The notes below the pieces were generated by a model. The model saw nothing but the letters and a program-made list of their open reading frames with translations, was not told where the DNA came from and searched no databases. Positions 1 to 7,730 of a stretch of DNA of 64,000 nt are shown here, one piece after another. The position numbers were made by a program, and so were the translations under genes. The stretch is from the NCBI GenBank assembly GCA_966250325.1, contig CBINGY010000008.1, positions 1 to 64,000 on the forward strand, written 5' to 3'. The stretch comes from Jiulongibacter sp966250325. Lineage in GTDB: Bacteria; Bacteroidota; Bacteroidia; Cytophagales; Spirosomataceae. Positions within the stretch are counted from its first letter, which is position 1. Each line of letters begins with the position of its first letter.

Positions 1-248
1 TCCAGATAGAGTCGTTTACCTTTCCACGTAGAATACCGGAAATAATAGACGGAAATTCCTGTAATAAGGCCATCAGCTTCGGCCACAAAAAAACCAAAAA
101 CAGGATTTGGCCCAAAACCGTCCCTCATCATGGCTTCCTCTGTATTTGAAACCTGATCAGCGGCTTTTTCATAGAGAGCAAGTTCTTTTACGAGCTTCAT
201 CATGGCCGGAATATCCTCCGGTTTCCCTTCCCGAACCTGTAAATTCAT
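1..248 (-). CDS. GNAT family N-acetyltransferase, SSAT-like (partial, runs off left edge)
   Basis: Only the first 82 codons are inside the window; the rest lies beyond base 1. The visible part starts MNLQVREGKPEDI and contains VKELALYEKAADQV, then DGFGPNP, FVAEADG and YYFRYSTWKGKRLYLE. This order closely matches the N-terminal half of spermidine/spermine N1-acetyltransferase-like GNAT enzymes, which acetylate small amines with acetyl-CoA in the cytoplasm. The acetyl-CoA binding motif (R/Q-x-x-G-x-G/A) would lie outside the window, so the catalytic core cannot be checked. It sits 47 bp downstream of rluD on the same strand and may be cotranscribed. The substrate (polyamine, thialysine or other amine) cannot be decided from this fragment. 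Confidence 0.85.
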   Translation of the reverse strand, partial: MNLQVREGKPEDIPAMMKLVKELALYEKAADQVSNTEEAMMRDGFGPNPVFGFFVAEADGLITGISVYYFRYSTWKGKRLYL

Positions 249-295
249 AGCAAAAGTGTTGGTTAAATTCAATGTACAAATTTTCTGAACGCCGA

Positions 296-1330
296 TCAAT
301 TATGTTGAACGTAGTTTTCCCATCGCTCCAGAACAGTCTGCATATCTTCTGGTAGTTCAGAGTCAAAATCCATCCATTGACCCGATTTTGGATGCTCAAA
401 ACCAAGTGATTTCGCATGAAGGGCCTGCCGACCGAGAATCTGCATGCTGTTTTCTACAAACTGTTTGTATTTCGTAAACATATTTCCGCGTTGCGGTTTG
501 TCTCCGCCATAGGTAGCATCACCAAAAAGCGGATGCCCAAGATATTTCATATGAGCTCGTATCTGGTGCGTACGCCCGGTTTCCAGATTACATTTGATCA
601 GACTCACATATCTCATCCTTTTTAATACTTCGTAATGAGTAATGGCCTCTCTGCCGTGATCACCATCGGGAAAAACATCGGTTACACGCCGGTCTTTGAA
701 ACTTCTGCCCAGATTGGCATTGATGGTGCCTTTGTCTTCTTTCGGCTCGCCCCAGATAATGGCGTAATAGGTTCTCTCTGTGGTATGATCGGCAAACTGG
801 CGGGCCAGATGCTGCATGGCATATTCGGTTTTGGCTATGACAAGCAGGCCCGAGGTTCCTTTATCAATACGATGTACCAGACCGGGCCTTATCACCCCGT
901 TTTTCGAGGTAGGAAGATTTCCGAAATGATACACCAGGGCATTCACAAGTGTGCCATCCCAGTTGTTATAACCAGGATGCACCACCATATCCGGGTGCTT
1001 GTTCACAATAAGAACGGTATCGTCTTCATACATGATATTCAGAGGAATATCCTGAGGTATGATCTCTTCGGGCTCTCTGGGCGGCTTTGAAAGTGCCAAT
1101 ACAATCTGGTCACCCGGCTTCACGCGGTAACTTGATTTTACCGATTGACCATTTACTCGCACCGATTGGGAATCTATGGCATCCTGTATTTTGGTACGTG
1201 AGCTGTTTTTTACATGATGAGAAAGAAACTTGTCCAGACGAATAAGCGACTGACCAGGGTCTGCTACCAGATTAAAATGCTCATACAAATCGTCGTCTTC
1301 CTGTTCCGGATCTATCGGTTCTTCGGCCAA
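296..1330 (-). CDS. rluD: RluA/RluD family 23S rRNA pseudouridine synthase
   Basis: A 344-residue protein with an N-terminal S4 RNA-binding domain (about 28-80, LIRLDKFLSHHV to KPGDQIVLAL) followed by the pseudouridine synthase catalytic domain. The signature HRIDKGTSGLLV lies at 153-164, and D156 is the expected catalytic aspartate. The later GRTHQIRAHM and HPLFGDATYGG motifs are also family hallmarks. RluD converts specific uridines in helix 69 of 23S rRNA to pseudouridine. The length and the S4 domain fit RluD better than RluC or RluA, but the exact target uridines are inferred. The acidic N-terminus (about 20 residues) before the S4 domain is common in Bacteroidota. The ATG at 1330 is the only sensible start. 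Confidence 0.93.
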   Translation of the reverse strand: MAEEPIDPEQEDDDLYEHFNLVADPGQSLIRLDKFLSHHVKNSSRTKIQDAIDSQSVRVNGQSVKSSYRVKPGDQIVLALSKPPREPEEIIPQDIPLNIMYEDDTVLIVNKHPDMVVHPGYNNWDGTLVNALVYHFGNLPTSKNGVIRPGLVHRIDKGTSGLLVIAKTEYAMQHLARQFADHTTERTYYAIIWGEPKEDKGTINANLGRSFKDRRVTDVFPDGDHGREAITHYEVLKRMRYVSLIKCNLETGRTHQIRAHMKYLGHPLFGDATYGGDKPQRGNMFTKYKQFVENSMQILGRQALHAKSLGFEHPKSGQWMDFDSELPEDMQTVLERWENYVQHN

Positions 1331-1551
1331 ATACTTGTTCTTTTACCACGCAAAGGTCAGCATTTCCTGACGTACAAAAAAATGCAACTCCACCCACATT
1401 TCTTTGCAAAACTATATTCCCCTCTCTTATAAATTGAACTATTTATATTTTATTCTTTGACAATTAAACATTCTTAAATTTTAGTTAAGTCATTTTTTAC
1501 AGAATGTAATTCATGATCGTAATTTCGATACAAGTTATTTTCGATACATCT

Positions 1552-2301
1552 ATGAAATCTTCATTTTTATTGGTCTTCGCCTCACTCCTTATCTCTGCAG
1601 AGGCCGTATCACAGGGAGATGCTTACTTTGTAAAGCAGACCAATCAAATCTTTTATGCAGACAAAAAAAACTGGTCGATTCACCCAGCCAAAAAAGACAA
1701 GAATATCAAACCCGACCAGCTACAGGTATTACAAGAAAAGCAGCAATTACTTTCAGAAAAGAATCTGGGAAGTCCTCTGTTCTATAATGGATGGACGGAA
1801 GGGGTTTTCCGGCTAAGCGGCGGGCAGGAAATTCGTGGAAGAATGGCTCTGGATATCGCAGGAAATGTTCTTTTCTACAAAGAAATGCATCAAAACTCCA
1901 TCTTATCCCTCAAACCTGTATTTATCTCTATTTATGGGCACCAGCTGTACCGTCTTGATAAACAGTACCTGAATGCAGGTGACTTCTACTATGAAAAAAT
2001 GAAAGATTCGGGACTTACACTTCTGAAAAAATACAGCTGTAAATACGATTACCTGGGTAAAAATGTACATAGCGGGTATAATTATGTCAATTCTAACGGT
2101 TACGAAGGTGAGTTTATTAAAGACACGGGATTCTTTCTGGGTCAGGGCAAAGAACTCCATCTGATTTGTAATAAAAAGAAGTTTTACAGGATTTTTGGGG
2201 AGAAAAGCCAGGCAATTGAAAAATATGTTAGCGATGAGCAACTCGATCTGAATACCGAAAAAGATGTACTGGCATTGGTCAGTTACCTGGAAAAAAATTA
2301 A
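1552..2301 (+). CDS. Secreted protein of unknown function, paralogue of the gene at 3295
   Basis: I do not recognise the family. A start at 1552 gives 249 residues beginning MKSSFLLVFASLLISAEAVS, a clear Sec signal peptide; an ATG 13 codons earlier would put a poor leader in front of it. The mature protein has LGSPLFYNGWTEGVFRLSGG, then GRMALDIAGNVLFYK, an FYYEKM motif and a C-terminal EKYVSDEQLDLN segment. The same elements occur in the same order in the protein at 3295-4050 (LGTPFFENGWYQG, GLMAFDLNKNVVYY, YYYETL, REYASKNKLNLN). The two are therefore paralogues placed either side of a PLP enzyme gene. The product is likely periplasmic or cell surface. No lipobox or T9SS tail is seen. Confidence 0.8.
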   Translation: MKSSFLLVFASLLISAEAVSQGDAYFVKQTNQIFYADKKNWSIHPAKKDKNIKPDQLQVLQEKQQLLSEKNLGSPLFYNGWTEGVFRLSGGQEIRGRMALDIAGNVLFYKEMHQNSILSLKPVFISIYGHQLYRLDKQYLNAGDFYYEKMKDSGLTLLKKYSCKYDYLGKNVHSGYNYVNSNGYEGEFIKDTGFFLGQGKELHLICNKKKFYRIFGEKSQAIEKYVSDEQLDLNTEKDVLALVSYLEKN

Positions 2302-2341
2302 AAAAGGAGCTTTTTTCGTTGAAAGAGATGAACTTTGAGGC

Positions 2342-3241
2342 ATGCCAAATGCCCCTGTTCCCTTCGAAAAGTTCATCAATCTACCTACCCCCCTTCGTAG
2401 GTTAAATGATCCTTTATTTGAAATTAAAGGCATTCAGGTTTGGGTAAAAGAAGACTACCTGACGCACAAAGAGGTTTCTGGCAACAAATTCAGGAAATTG
2501 AAATACAACCTTCTTGAAGCAAGAGCACAGGGCAAAGACAAACTTCTTTCTTTCGGTGGGGCCTACTCCAACCATATACATGCTCTGGCGGCTGCCGGGA
2601 AACTTTGGGGCTTTCATACACTGGGAATCATAAGAGGGCATGAACTATCTGCTGATTCTGGCCAAACATTAAAGTTTGCAAGTGAACAGGGTATGGAACT
2701 GAAGTTTGTAGACAGAGCCGCCTACCGCAACAAAGAGGAATTGATCTGGAGGTTCGATGATTCCTGGTATGTACTACCAGAAGGTGGAAGTAATCAGCTG
2801 GCTTTAAGGGGATGCTCAGAAATGACAGATGAAATTCTGAAGGAAATTCATCCCACCCACCTATGTCTTTCTGCGGGTACTGGTGGTACTGCGGCAGGCA
2901 TATTAAGTAATAGAAACTTTAACGGCAGACTAGAGGTGTTCCCCGCTTTAAAAAATGGAGAATTCCTGAGGTCAGAAATTGAAAATCTTGCAGGTAACGC
3001 CTCCCAAAGGCTTAATCTTCATACAGACTATCACTTTGGAGGATATGGAAAAATAAATACTGAGCTTTCAGAATTTATTGAATTTTCAGAATCAAAATAC
3101 TCTATTCCTCTCGATCCCGTTTATACAGGAAAGCTATTTGCAAGCGTCCTGGATTTGATCAGGAAAGATTACTTTTTTCGTGGTTCGGTAGTGGTGATTT
3201 ACCATTCCGGGGGTCTTCAGGGTAAACTTTCGTCCAAATAA
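2342..3241 (+). CDS. 1-aminocyclopropane-1-carboxylate deaminase/D-cysteine desulfhydrase family PLP enzyme
   Basis: A 299-residue fold-type II PLP enzyme. The Schiff-base lysine motif SGNKFRKLKY is at 46-55, with K49 the expected PLP lysine. FGGAYSNHIHALAAAG follows, matching the SNH substrate/cofactor motif of the ACC deaminase and DcyD family. The phosphate-binding loop AGTGGTAAG comes later, and a C-terminal YHSGGLQG motif closes the fold. Members cleave C-S or C-N bonds of small amino acids such as D-cysteine or 1-aminocyclopropane-1-carboxylate. The sequence alone does not say which. It is slightly short for the family (about 310-340 residues). It lies 40 bp after one secreted paralogue and 53 bp before the other, all on the plus strand, so cotranscription is possible. 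Confidence 0.88.
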   Translation: MPNAPVPFEKFINLPTPLRRLNDPLFEIKGIQVWVKEDYLTHKEVSGNKFRKLKYNLLEARAQGKDKLLSFGGAYSNHIHALAAAGKLWGFHTLGIIRGHELSADSGQTLKFASEQGMELKFVDRAAYRNKEELIWRFDDSWYVLPEGGSNQLALRGCSEMTDEILKEIHPTHLCLSAGTGGTAAGILSNRNFNGRLEVFPALKNGEFLRSEIENLAGNASQRLNLHTDYHFGGYGKINTELSEFIEFSESKYSIPLDPVYTGKLFASVLDLIRKDYFFRGSVVVIYHSGGLQGKLSSK

Positions 3242-3294
3242 ATTTTATTATTCATGACGTGCTATGTAACTTACCTCAGATTAAACCCATTGGA

Positions 3295-4050
3295 ATGAAC
3301 AAGTTACTCCTTCTGTCTCTCTTTTGCTTTTCTGTAATCGCTGCACTGGCTCAGAATAATCCACCGGCGTATTTCGTAGATCGTATGAATCTTCAAGCCT
3401 CAGATTCACGTATCGACACCAATTCCAGAGGCGAAGTGATTCTTGTTTCTGAATACAAAAACAGAAATGTAAGGCAGGTAGCAGACACCGATTATACCCG
3501 AATGTATCTGGGTACCCCATTCTTCGAAAATGGCTGGTATCAAGGGAAGGTTGTCCTTCAGGGCAGTGAACCCGTGGAGGGCCTCATGGCTTTTGATCTG
3601 AACAAAAACGTGGTTTATTATTCGCCCGGACCAAACAAAAACTCGGTGGAACTTCGGCCTACTGATTTCACAATCAAAGGGAAGAAATTTTCACAGTTCA
3701 AGGACGAGTTTACCGGAGCCGGAGCCTATTACTATGAAACACTGGTTTATGGGGAGGTGATGTTACTTAAGCAATATGAATGCACGTACGTTCAGACGAA
3801 GTCTGACGTGGATAATGGATATGGGTCAGGCCAAACGAGTCCGTACGAAGGAGAATACAAGAAGACCGAGAAACTGTACCTGGTGGTGGAAAACGCTCTC
3901 AATCTGGTAAAAAACAAGAAAGTCTTCTATAATTCTCTCGGGAAACATTCTGACAAGGCCCGTGAATATGCGTCAAAGAACAAATTGAACCTCAATAAAG
4001 AGGAAGATGTAATTCAGCTTGCCCGGCACCTGTCAGGAGAAAATTCCTGA
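3295..4050 (+). CDS. Secreted protein of unknown function, paralogue of the gene at 1552
   Basis: I do not recognise the family. The ATG at 3295 gives 251 residues beginning MNKLLLLSLFCFSVIAALAQ, a good Sec signal peptide; an ATG-like start 12 codons earlier lacks leader character. The mature part shares a collinear motif set with the product of 1552-2301: LGTPFFENGWYQG, GLMAFDLNKNVVYY, a tyrosine-rich YYYETL, a lysine-rich segment, and a C-terminal REYASKNKLNLNKEEDV. Mature proteins of this size with many Tyr/Lys/Asn residues are common among Bacteroidota periplasmic proteins. The stop codon abuts the hslU stop on the other strand (0 bp), so the transcripts converge. Confidence 0.8.
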   Translation: MNKLLLLSLFCFSVIAALAQNNPPAYFVDRMNLQASDSRIDTNSRGEVILVSEYKNRNVRQVADTDYTRMYLGTPFFENGWYQGKVVLQGSEPVEGLMAFDLNKNVVYYSPGPNKNSVELRPTDFTIKGKKFSQFKDEFTGAGAYYYETLVYGEVMLLKQYECTYVQTKSDVDNGYGSGQTSPYEGEYKKTEKLYLVVENALNLVKNKKVFYNSLGKHSDKAREYASKNKLNLNKEEDVIQLARHLSGENS

Positions 4051-5436
4051 TTACAGGATGTACTGACTTAAATCCTTATTTTTAATGAGTCCTGCTAGTC
4101 TCTGATTTACCATGTCTTTATCAACAAGAATGCGGGCATTGGGACCGATCTTATCGGGTACGTCAAAAAGTATTTCGTTCAGTAAATGACTCATCACAGT
4201 CTGAAGGCGTCTTGCCCCTATATTTTCTACTTCAGAATTTGCCTCAAAAGCTATTTTTGCAATTTCCCTTAGGGCATCTTCAGAAAACGAAAGCTCCACT
4301 TGCTCAGACTCCAGCATTGCCGTGTATTGTTTGGTAAGTGAGTTTTTAGGCTGCTGCAGTATCTGAAAGAAATCGTTTTCGGTAAGAGATTCGAGTTCTA
4401 CACGGATTGGAAAACGACCCTGAAGTTCCGGAATGAGGTCAGAAGGCTTACTTACGTGAAAAGCTCCTGCTGCCACAAAAAGCACATGATCCGTTTTAAT
4501 AGTGCCATGTTTGGTATTGACAGTAGATCCTTCCACAATTGGCAATAAATCCCGCTGTACCCCTTCCCGGCTTACGTCCGGCCCGCCTTTACTGCCTCCG
4601 GAAGCTATTTTATCAATTTCATCTATGAAGATAATTCCCAGATTCTCTGCTTTCCAGATAGCCTCTTCCTTTACTTCATCCATATCTATCAATTTGGCAG
4701 ACTCCTCATCGATCAGAATTTTACGGGCCTCGGCTATGGTAACCTTTCGTTTTTTGTTCTTTTTAGGCATCATTCCACCTATCATCTCCTGAATATTCAT
4801 CATAGAGACATCATCAATTGGCCCACCCATTACGCCAATCGGGGTAACGCCAGAACTTTGGATATCTATCTCAATTTTACGTCCTTCCAGCTCCCCATTC
4901 TTCAATTTTGCACGAAAGGACTCCCTGGTTTTTTCATTCAGCTTTTCGTCTTCGGTCTGACCTACTTCTTCCGGAATACCTACACGCATACGCTCAGTTC
5001 TTTTGCTGATAGGCGGTATCAGAATATCAAGAATGATTTCCTCCGCGGTCTCTGTGGCCTTCTGCTGAACTTCCTCTTTTTTTGCCGTTTTTACCATATT
5101 TACCGACTGCTCCACCAAATCTCTCACCATACTTTCCACATCTCGGCCCACATAACCTACCTCTGTAAATTTGGAGGCTTCAACTTTTGTAAAAGGAGCA
5201 TCAGCTATTTTCGCAAGCCTTCGGGCAATTTCCGTTTTCCCAACACCCGTTGACCCAATCATCAGAATATTGTTGGGAGTAATTTCCTGCTGCATCTCCG
5301 CTCTGGCATTCATTCGTCTCCATCGGTTACGTAGAGCAATCGCCACATTCTTTTTGGCAGCATTCTGACCGATGATGTATTTATCAAGTTCTTCTACAAT
5401 TTGTCTTGGCGTGAGATTTTCAAGTATTGCTGACAT
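4051..5436 (-). CDS. hslU: ATP-dependent protease ATPase subunit HslU
   Basis: The 461-residue AAA+ unfoldase that feeds substrates to the HslV peptidase in the cytoplasm. The Walker A motif GSTGVGKT is at 61-68 and the GYVGRD substrate pore motif at 94-99. An intermediate (I) domain occupies roughly 110-245, and the Walker B motif IIFIDEID is at 268-275. The C-terminus DLSQYIL is the conserved tail that inserts into HslV to activate it, so the protein looks fully functional. Length agrees with the family (440-465). No hslV gene is adjacent: upstream is the secreted-protein island and downstream a convergent unrelated gene. The partner must be encoded elsewhere if the protease is active. Confidence 0.97.
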   Translation of the reverse strand: MSAILENLTPRQIVEELDKYIIGQNAAKKNVAIALRNRWRRMNARAEMQQEITPNNILMIGSTGVGKTEIARRLAKIADAPFTKVEASKFTEVGYVGRDVESMVRDLVEQSVNMVKTAKKEEVQQKATETAEEIILDILIPPISKRTERMRVGIPEEVGQTEDEKLNEKTRESFRAKLKNGELEGRKIEIDIQSSGVTPIGVMGGPIDDVSMMNIQEMIGGMMPKKNKKRKVTIAEARKILIDEESAKLIDMDEVKEEAIWKAENLGIIFIDEIDKIASGGSKGGPDVSREGVQRDLLPIVEGSTVNTKHGTIKTDHVLFVAAGAFHVSKPSDLIPELQGRFPIRVELESLTENDFFQILQQPKNSLTKQYTAMLESEQVELSFSEDALREIAKIAFEANSEVENIGARRLQTVMSHLLNEILFDVPDKIGPNARILVDKDMVNQRLAGLIKNKDLSQYIL

Positions 5437-5543
5437 TCTTTCAGATTAAATTTTGACTAATTCGTCATTGCAAAGCAATGTAAGTATCGGGTATAAAACA
5501 ACCCGCCTTTCACAAAGATTTCATTGGCGAATAATAAAAAAGA

Positions 5544-5559
5544 AGGGGCCGTAGCCCCT
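5544..5559 (-). terminator. Rho-independent terminator of the 652-residue surface protein gene
   Basis: On the minus strand a 6-bp G/C-rich stem (AGGGGC/GCCCCT) closes a TACG loop and is followed by a T-rich run (TTCTTTTTT). C(UACG)G is a UNCG-type stable tetraloop. It lies 38 bp after the stop codon of the gene ending at 5597 and before hslU, so it separates the two transcription units. Confidence 0.75.
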
Positions 5560-5596
5560 ATCTCCGTTCACAACAGTAGCAATTCAAGATAACCAA

Positions 5597-7555
5597 TTAG
5601 TGTCTTACTATAAATCGCTGAGTAACTTTTTTCTTTCCATCTACCACCATGGTCATGATAAAGAGACCATCTGGCCATGCTTCGGCGGGTACATCCAATT
5701 GATTGGATTCCAAATTCAGAGCGTAGGTCCCCATTTGCACTCCGTTAATGGTAAATACAAAAACATCAGCAGAAGCGGCGTCTGCGGGTATTTCATATTC
5801 GATGTGTAATTTATCTTTAACAGGATTCGGGAATATTCTGGCTACCGTGTATTCTTCTGGTGTTCCGTCAGGCAGTAAACTTGGGTTTTTACAGTCGCAA
5901 AGTTTAATATTGACAAATTCACCGGGAGTTTCCTCGGCCAGATTTTTAATTTCGGCCTCCACCAGAACACTCTGAAGGTCTCTCGATTTATCCACAAAGG
6001 CCACATAATATTTTCCTGGCTCTGACGGCCTGAATGACTTGCCCTTACCCACTACTTTGGTGCCCATTTCGTCAGCAAACCAGACCGTTTTTAATTTTTT
6101 CTGAGGGTTTTCTACCCGAAGTGACGGCATGCTTTCGCTGGGTGTAAAGTACTCAAATGTGGAGGCAAGCTCTGGCTGAGGCAGTATGGCAAGCTCACAA
6201 TTGGGAGCGTTTACAATTTTTACGTTCCGGCAAATGCCCTGAATATCGGTGGATACGAGTGTAACATTCGGAATAAATGCCGGGATGTTTTCCACTTTGT
6301 AATATCCCCCACCCAATGAACTTACAAAACCAGCACTGGAAGTAAGCGGCAACAGATTCAACCTCCTCAGGAAATTCGTCAACACCGGGTAACTTATATT
6401 CGACAAGGCATAATAAACACGCTCTACCAGACTCCAGTTATCGTTTTTGAGGTGAACCACTATGTTATAGGAGTCAACGTTCGTATTGCAATACACCGAG
6501 TCAACCACAATGGCAGGTCCTTTACAGCCCTGAACAATAACAGGACAGCAGGCATTGTACGTACATTTCCCCACCGTTCTTGTATAAGTAAACTCGCCGC
6601 TTTGTTTAATGCTGAGAGAACTATCTGAATTAATCTCGGCGATTGCGGGATTGGTGTAATCGTTAATTTCGGCGTAATTACCAGCGGCATCTTTGTAATA
6701 CCACTTCAGGCCATTGTAATTCTGCAGCGTAATGCGGTAAACCTCGTCTTTTTTAATCTCTATAGGCACAGTAATACAACTGGTAGCAGCAATGGGGTGA
6801 GAGCTATCCTGCGTAGGTAGCGGATCGCCGTAAACAAGAAAATAGGCATTGGCCCTTGAAATATAACTGGTAAGATAGGATAAGCCTGCATTTTTTACCC
6901 GGGCTCTTATCACCAGCTTAGGACTGGCCCCTGCATTCACGTTTCCGATTTTCCAGGTAGAGGTAATGGGTGAAAAATCTCCCATATCTGCGTAATAATA
7001 GATGATTTCGAGCGACTGGCTGTAAAACTGATTAACTTCTACATTTTTTGCTCCCAGACTTCCCGAATTAGAAATAACCGTAGTAAAAGTAACAATGTCG
7101 CCTATTTCCGGAGAAGGATTATCTACACCCTGAATGACTGAAAGCTCGGTGTAGTCAAGATCATCGGCGTATAAAATGTGAGAAAGGTGTACAGATTGAT
7201 CGGTGTAGCATTCTTCGCTTCCATTGTAAAGTCTGACCCGGTAAAGTGTTTTTTTATCCGGATTTGAAAGTCCGCGTAATTCAATGGTTTTCTGACCATT
7301 CAGCTCTATGGCTTCCTTAAAATCAAAATTTGTACTACCGCTTAATATCTCGTAGTGTGTAGCATTCTGTATTCCAATAATTTTGATTCTGCCGTCTTTT
7401 TTACCCGGCCCGCTCACATCTTTTCCTGTAACCCCATAAACCGGAACCTGACAGCTAAACCCAAGGGTATCACCAAGGGCTTTCGCCTTGCTTTCTATTC
7501 CTGCAAAAAGGAACAGAAGGGATAGCCATATGTGTGAAAGCATTCTAGGTTTCAT
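5597..7555 (-). CDS. Secreted DUF11-type surface protein with T9SS type A C-terminal domain
   Basis: A 652-residue exported protein. Residues 1-27 form a signal peptide (MKPRMLSHIWLSLLFLFAG). About 130-245 is a DUF11-like beta domain (ELSVIQGVDNPSPEIGDIVT, ISNSGSLGAKNVEV). About 255-345 is a module ending CTYNACCPVIVQG. From about 565 a T9SS type A sorting domain begins with RIFPNPVKDKLHIEYEIP and runs to the end (RFIVRH). The N-terminal half is homologous to the adjacent 993-residue protein (same DUF11 plus CCP module order), but the C-terminal tail differs. A CDC motif just before the T9SS domain recalls the cysteine tail of the neighbours. The protein is expected at the cell surface, attached or released by the type IX system; its ligand is unknown. 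A terminator separates it from the upstream 993-residue gene. Confidence 0.87.
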   Translation of the reverse strand: MKPRMLSHIWLSLLFLFAGIESKAKALGDTLGFSCQVPVYGVTGKDVSGPGKKDGRIKIIGIQNATHYEILSGSTNFDFKEAIELNGQKTIELRGLSNPDKKTLYRVRLYNGSEECYTDQSVHLSHILYADDLDYTELSVIQGVDNPSPEIGDIVTFTTVISNSGSLGAKNVEVNQFYSQSLEIIYYYADMGDFSPITSTWKIGNVNAGASPKLVIRARVKNAGLSYLTSYISRANAYFLVYGDPLPTQDSSHPIAATSCITVPIEIKKDEVYRITLQNYNGLKWYYKDAAGNYAEINDYTNPAIAEINSDSSLSIKQSGEFTYTRTVGKCTYNACCPVIVQGCKGPAIVVDSVYCNTNVDSYNIVVHLKNDNWSLVERVYYALSNISYPVLTNFLRRLNLLPLTSSAGFVSSLGGGYYKVENIPAFIPNVTLVSTDIQGICRNVKIVNAPNCELAILPQPELASTFEYFTPSESMPSLRVENPQKKLKTVWFADEMGTKVVGKGKSFRPSEPGKYYVAFVDKSRDLQSVLVEAEIKNLAEETPGEFVNIKLCDCKNPSLLPDGTPEEYTVARIFPNPVKDKLHIEYEIPADAASADVFVFTINGVQMGTYALNLESNQLDVPAEAWPDGLFIMTMVVDGKKKVTQRFIVRH

Positions 7556-7661
7556 TGCAATGTTGGTCTGAAGACCAATCTAAACACGTATTTTTTTTAA
7601 ATCACCTGGTGCCTTTCGGCGGAGCGAGGCATAACTATGGTGTATTTTGCCTCTATTTTAA

Positions 7662-7695
7662 AATCCAGCCCGACCGTCGCCGACCGGGCTGGATT
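7662..7695 (-). terminator. Rho-independent terminator downstream of the 993-residue surface protein gene
   Basis: An 11-bp perfect stem (AATCCAGCCCG with CGGGCTGGATT) encloses a 12-nt loop. On the minus strand it continues into TTTAAAATAG. It begins 35 bp past the stop codon at 7731 and sits in the 175-bp gap before the 652-residue gene, so that gene probably has its own promoter. Confidence 0.75.
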
Positions 7696-7730
7696 AGATT
7701 ATATCAGATTATCATGCTATAAACTTCACA

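Noticed and set aside
635..1090. Plus-strand ORF of 151 codons opposite rluD
   Set aside because: Antisense to a conserved gene, no family motifs, codon pattern mirrors the rluD frame.
1903..2433. Minus-strand ORF of 176 codons over the secreted gene at 1552 and the PLP enzyme start
   Set aside because: Runs across two real genes, no signal or domain; a shadow frame.
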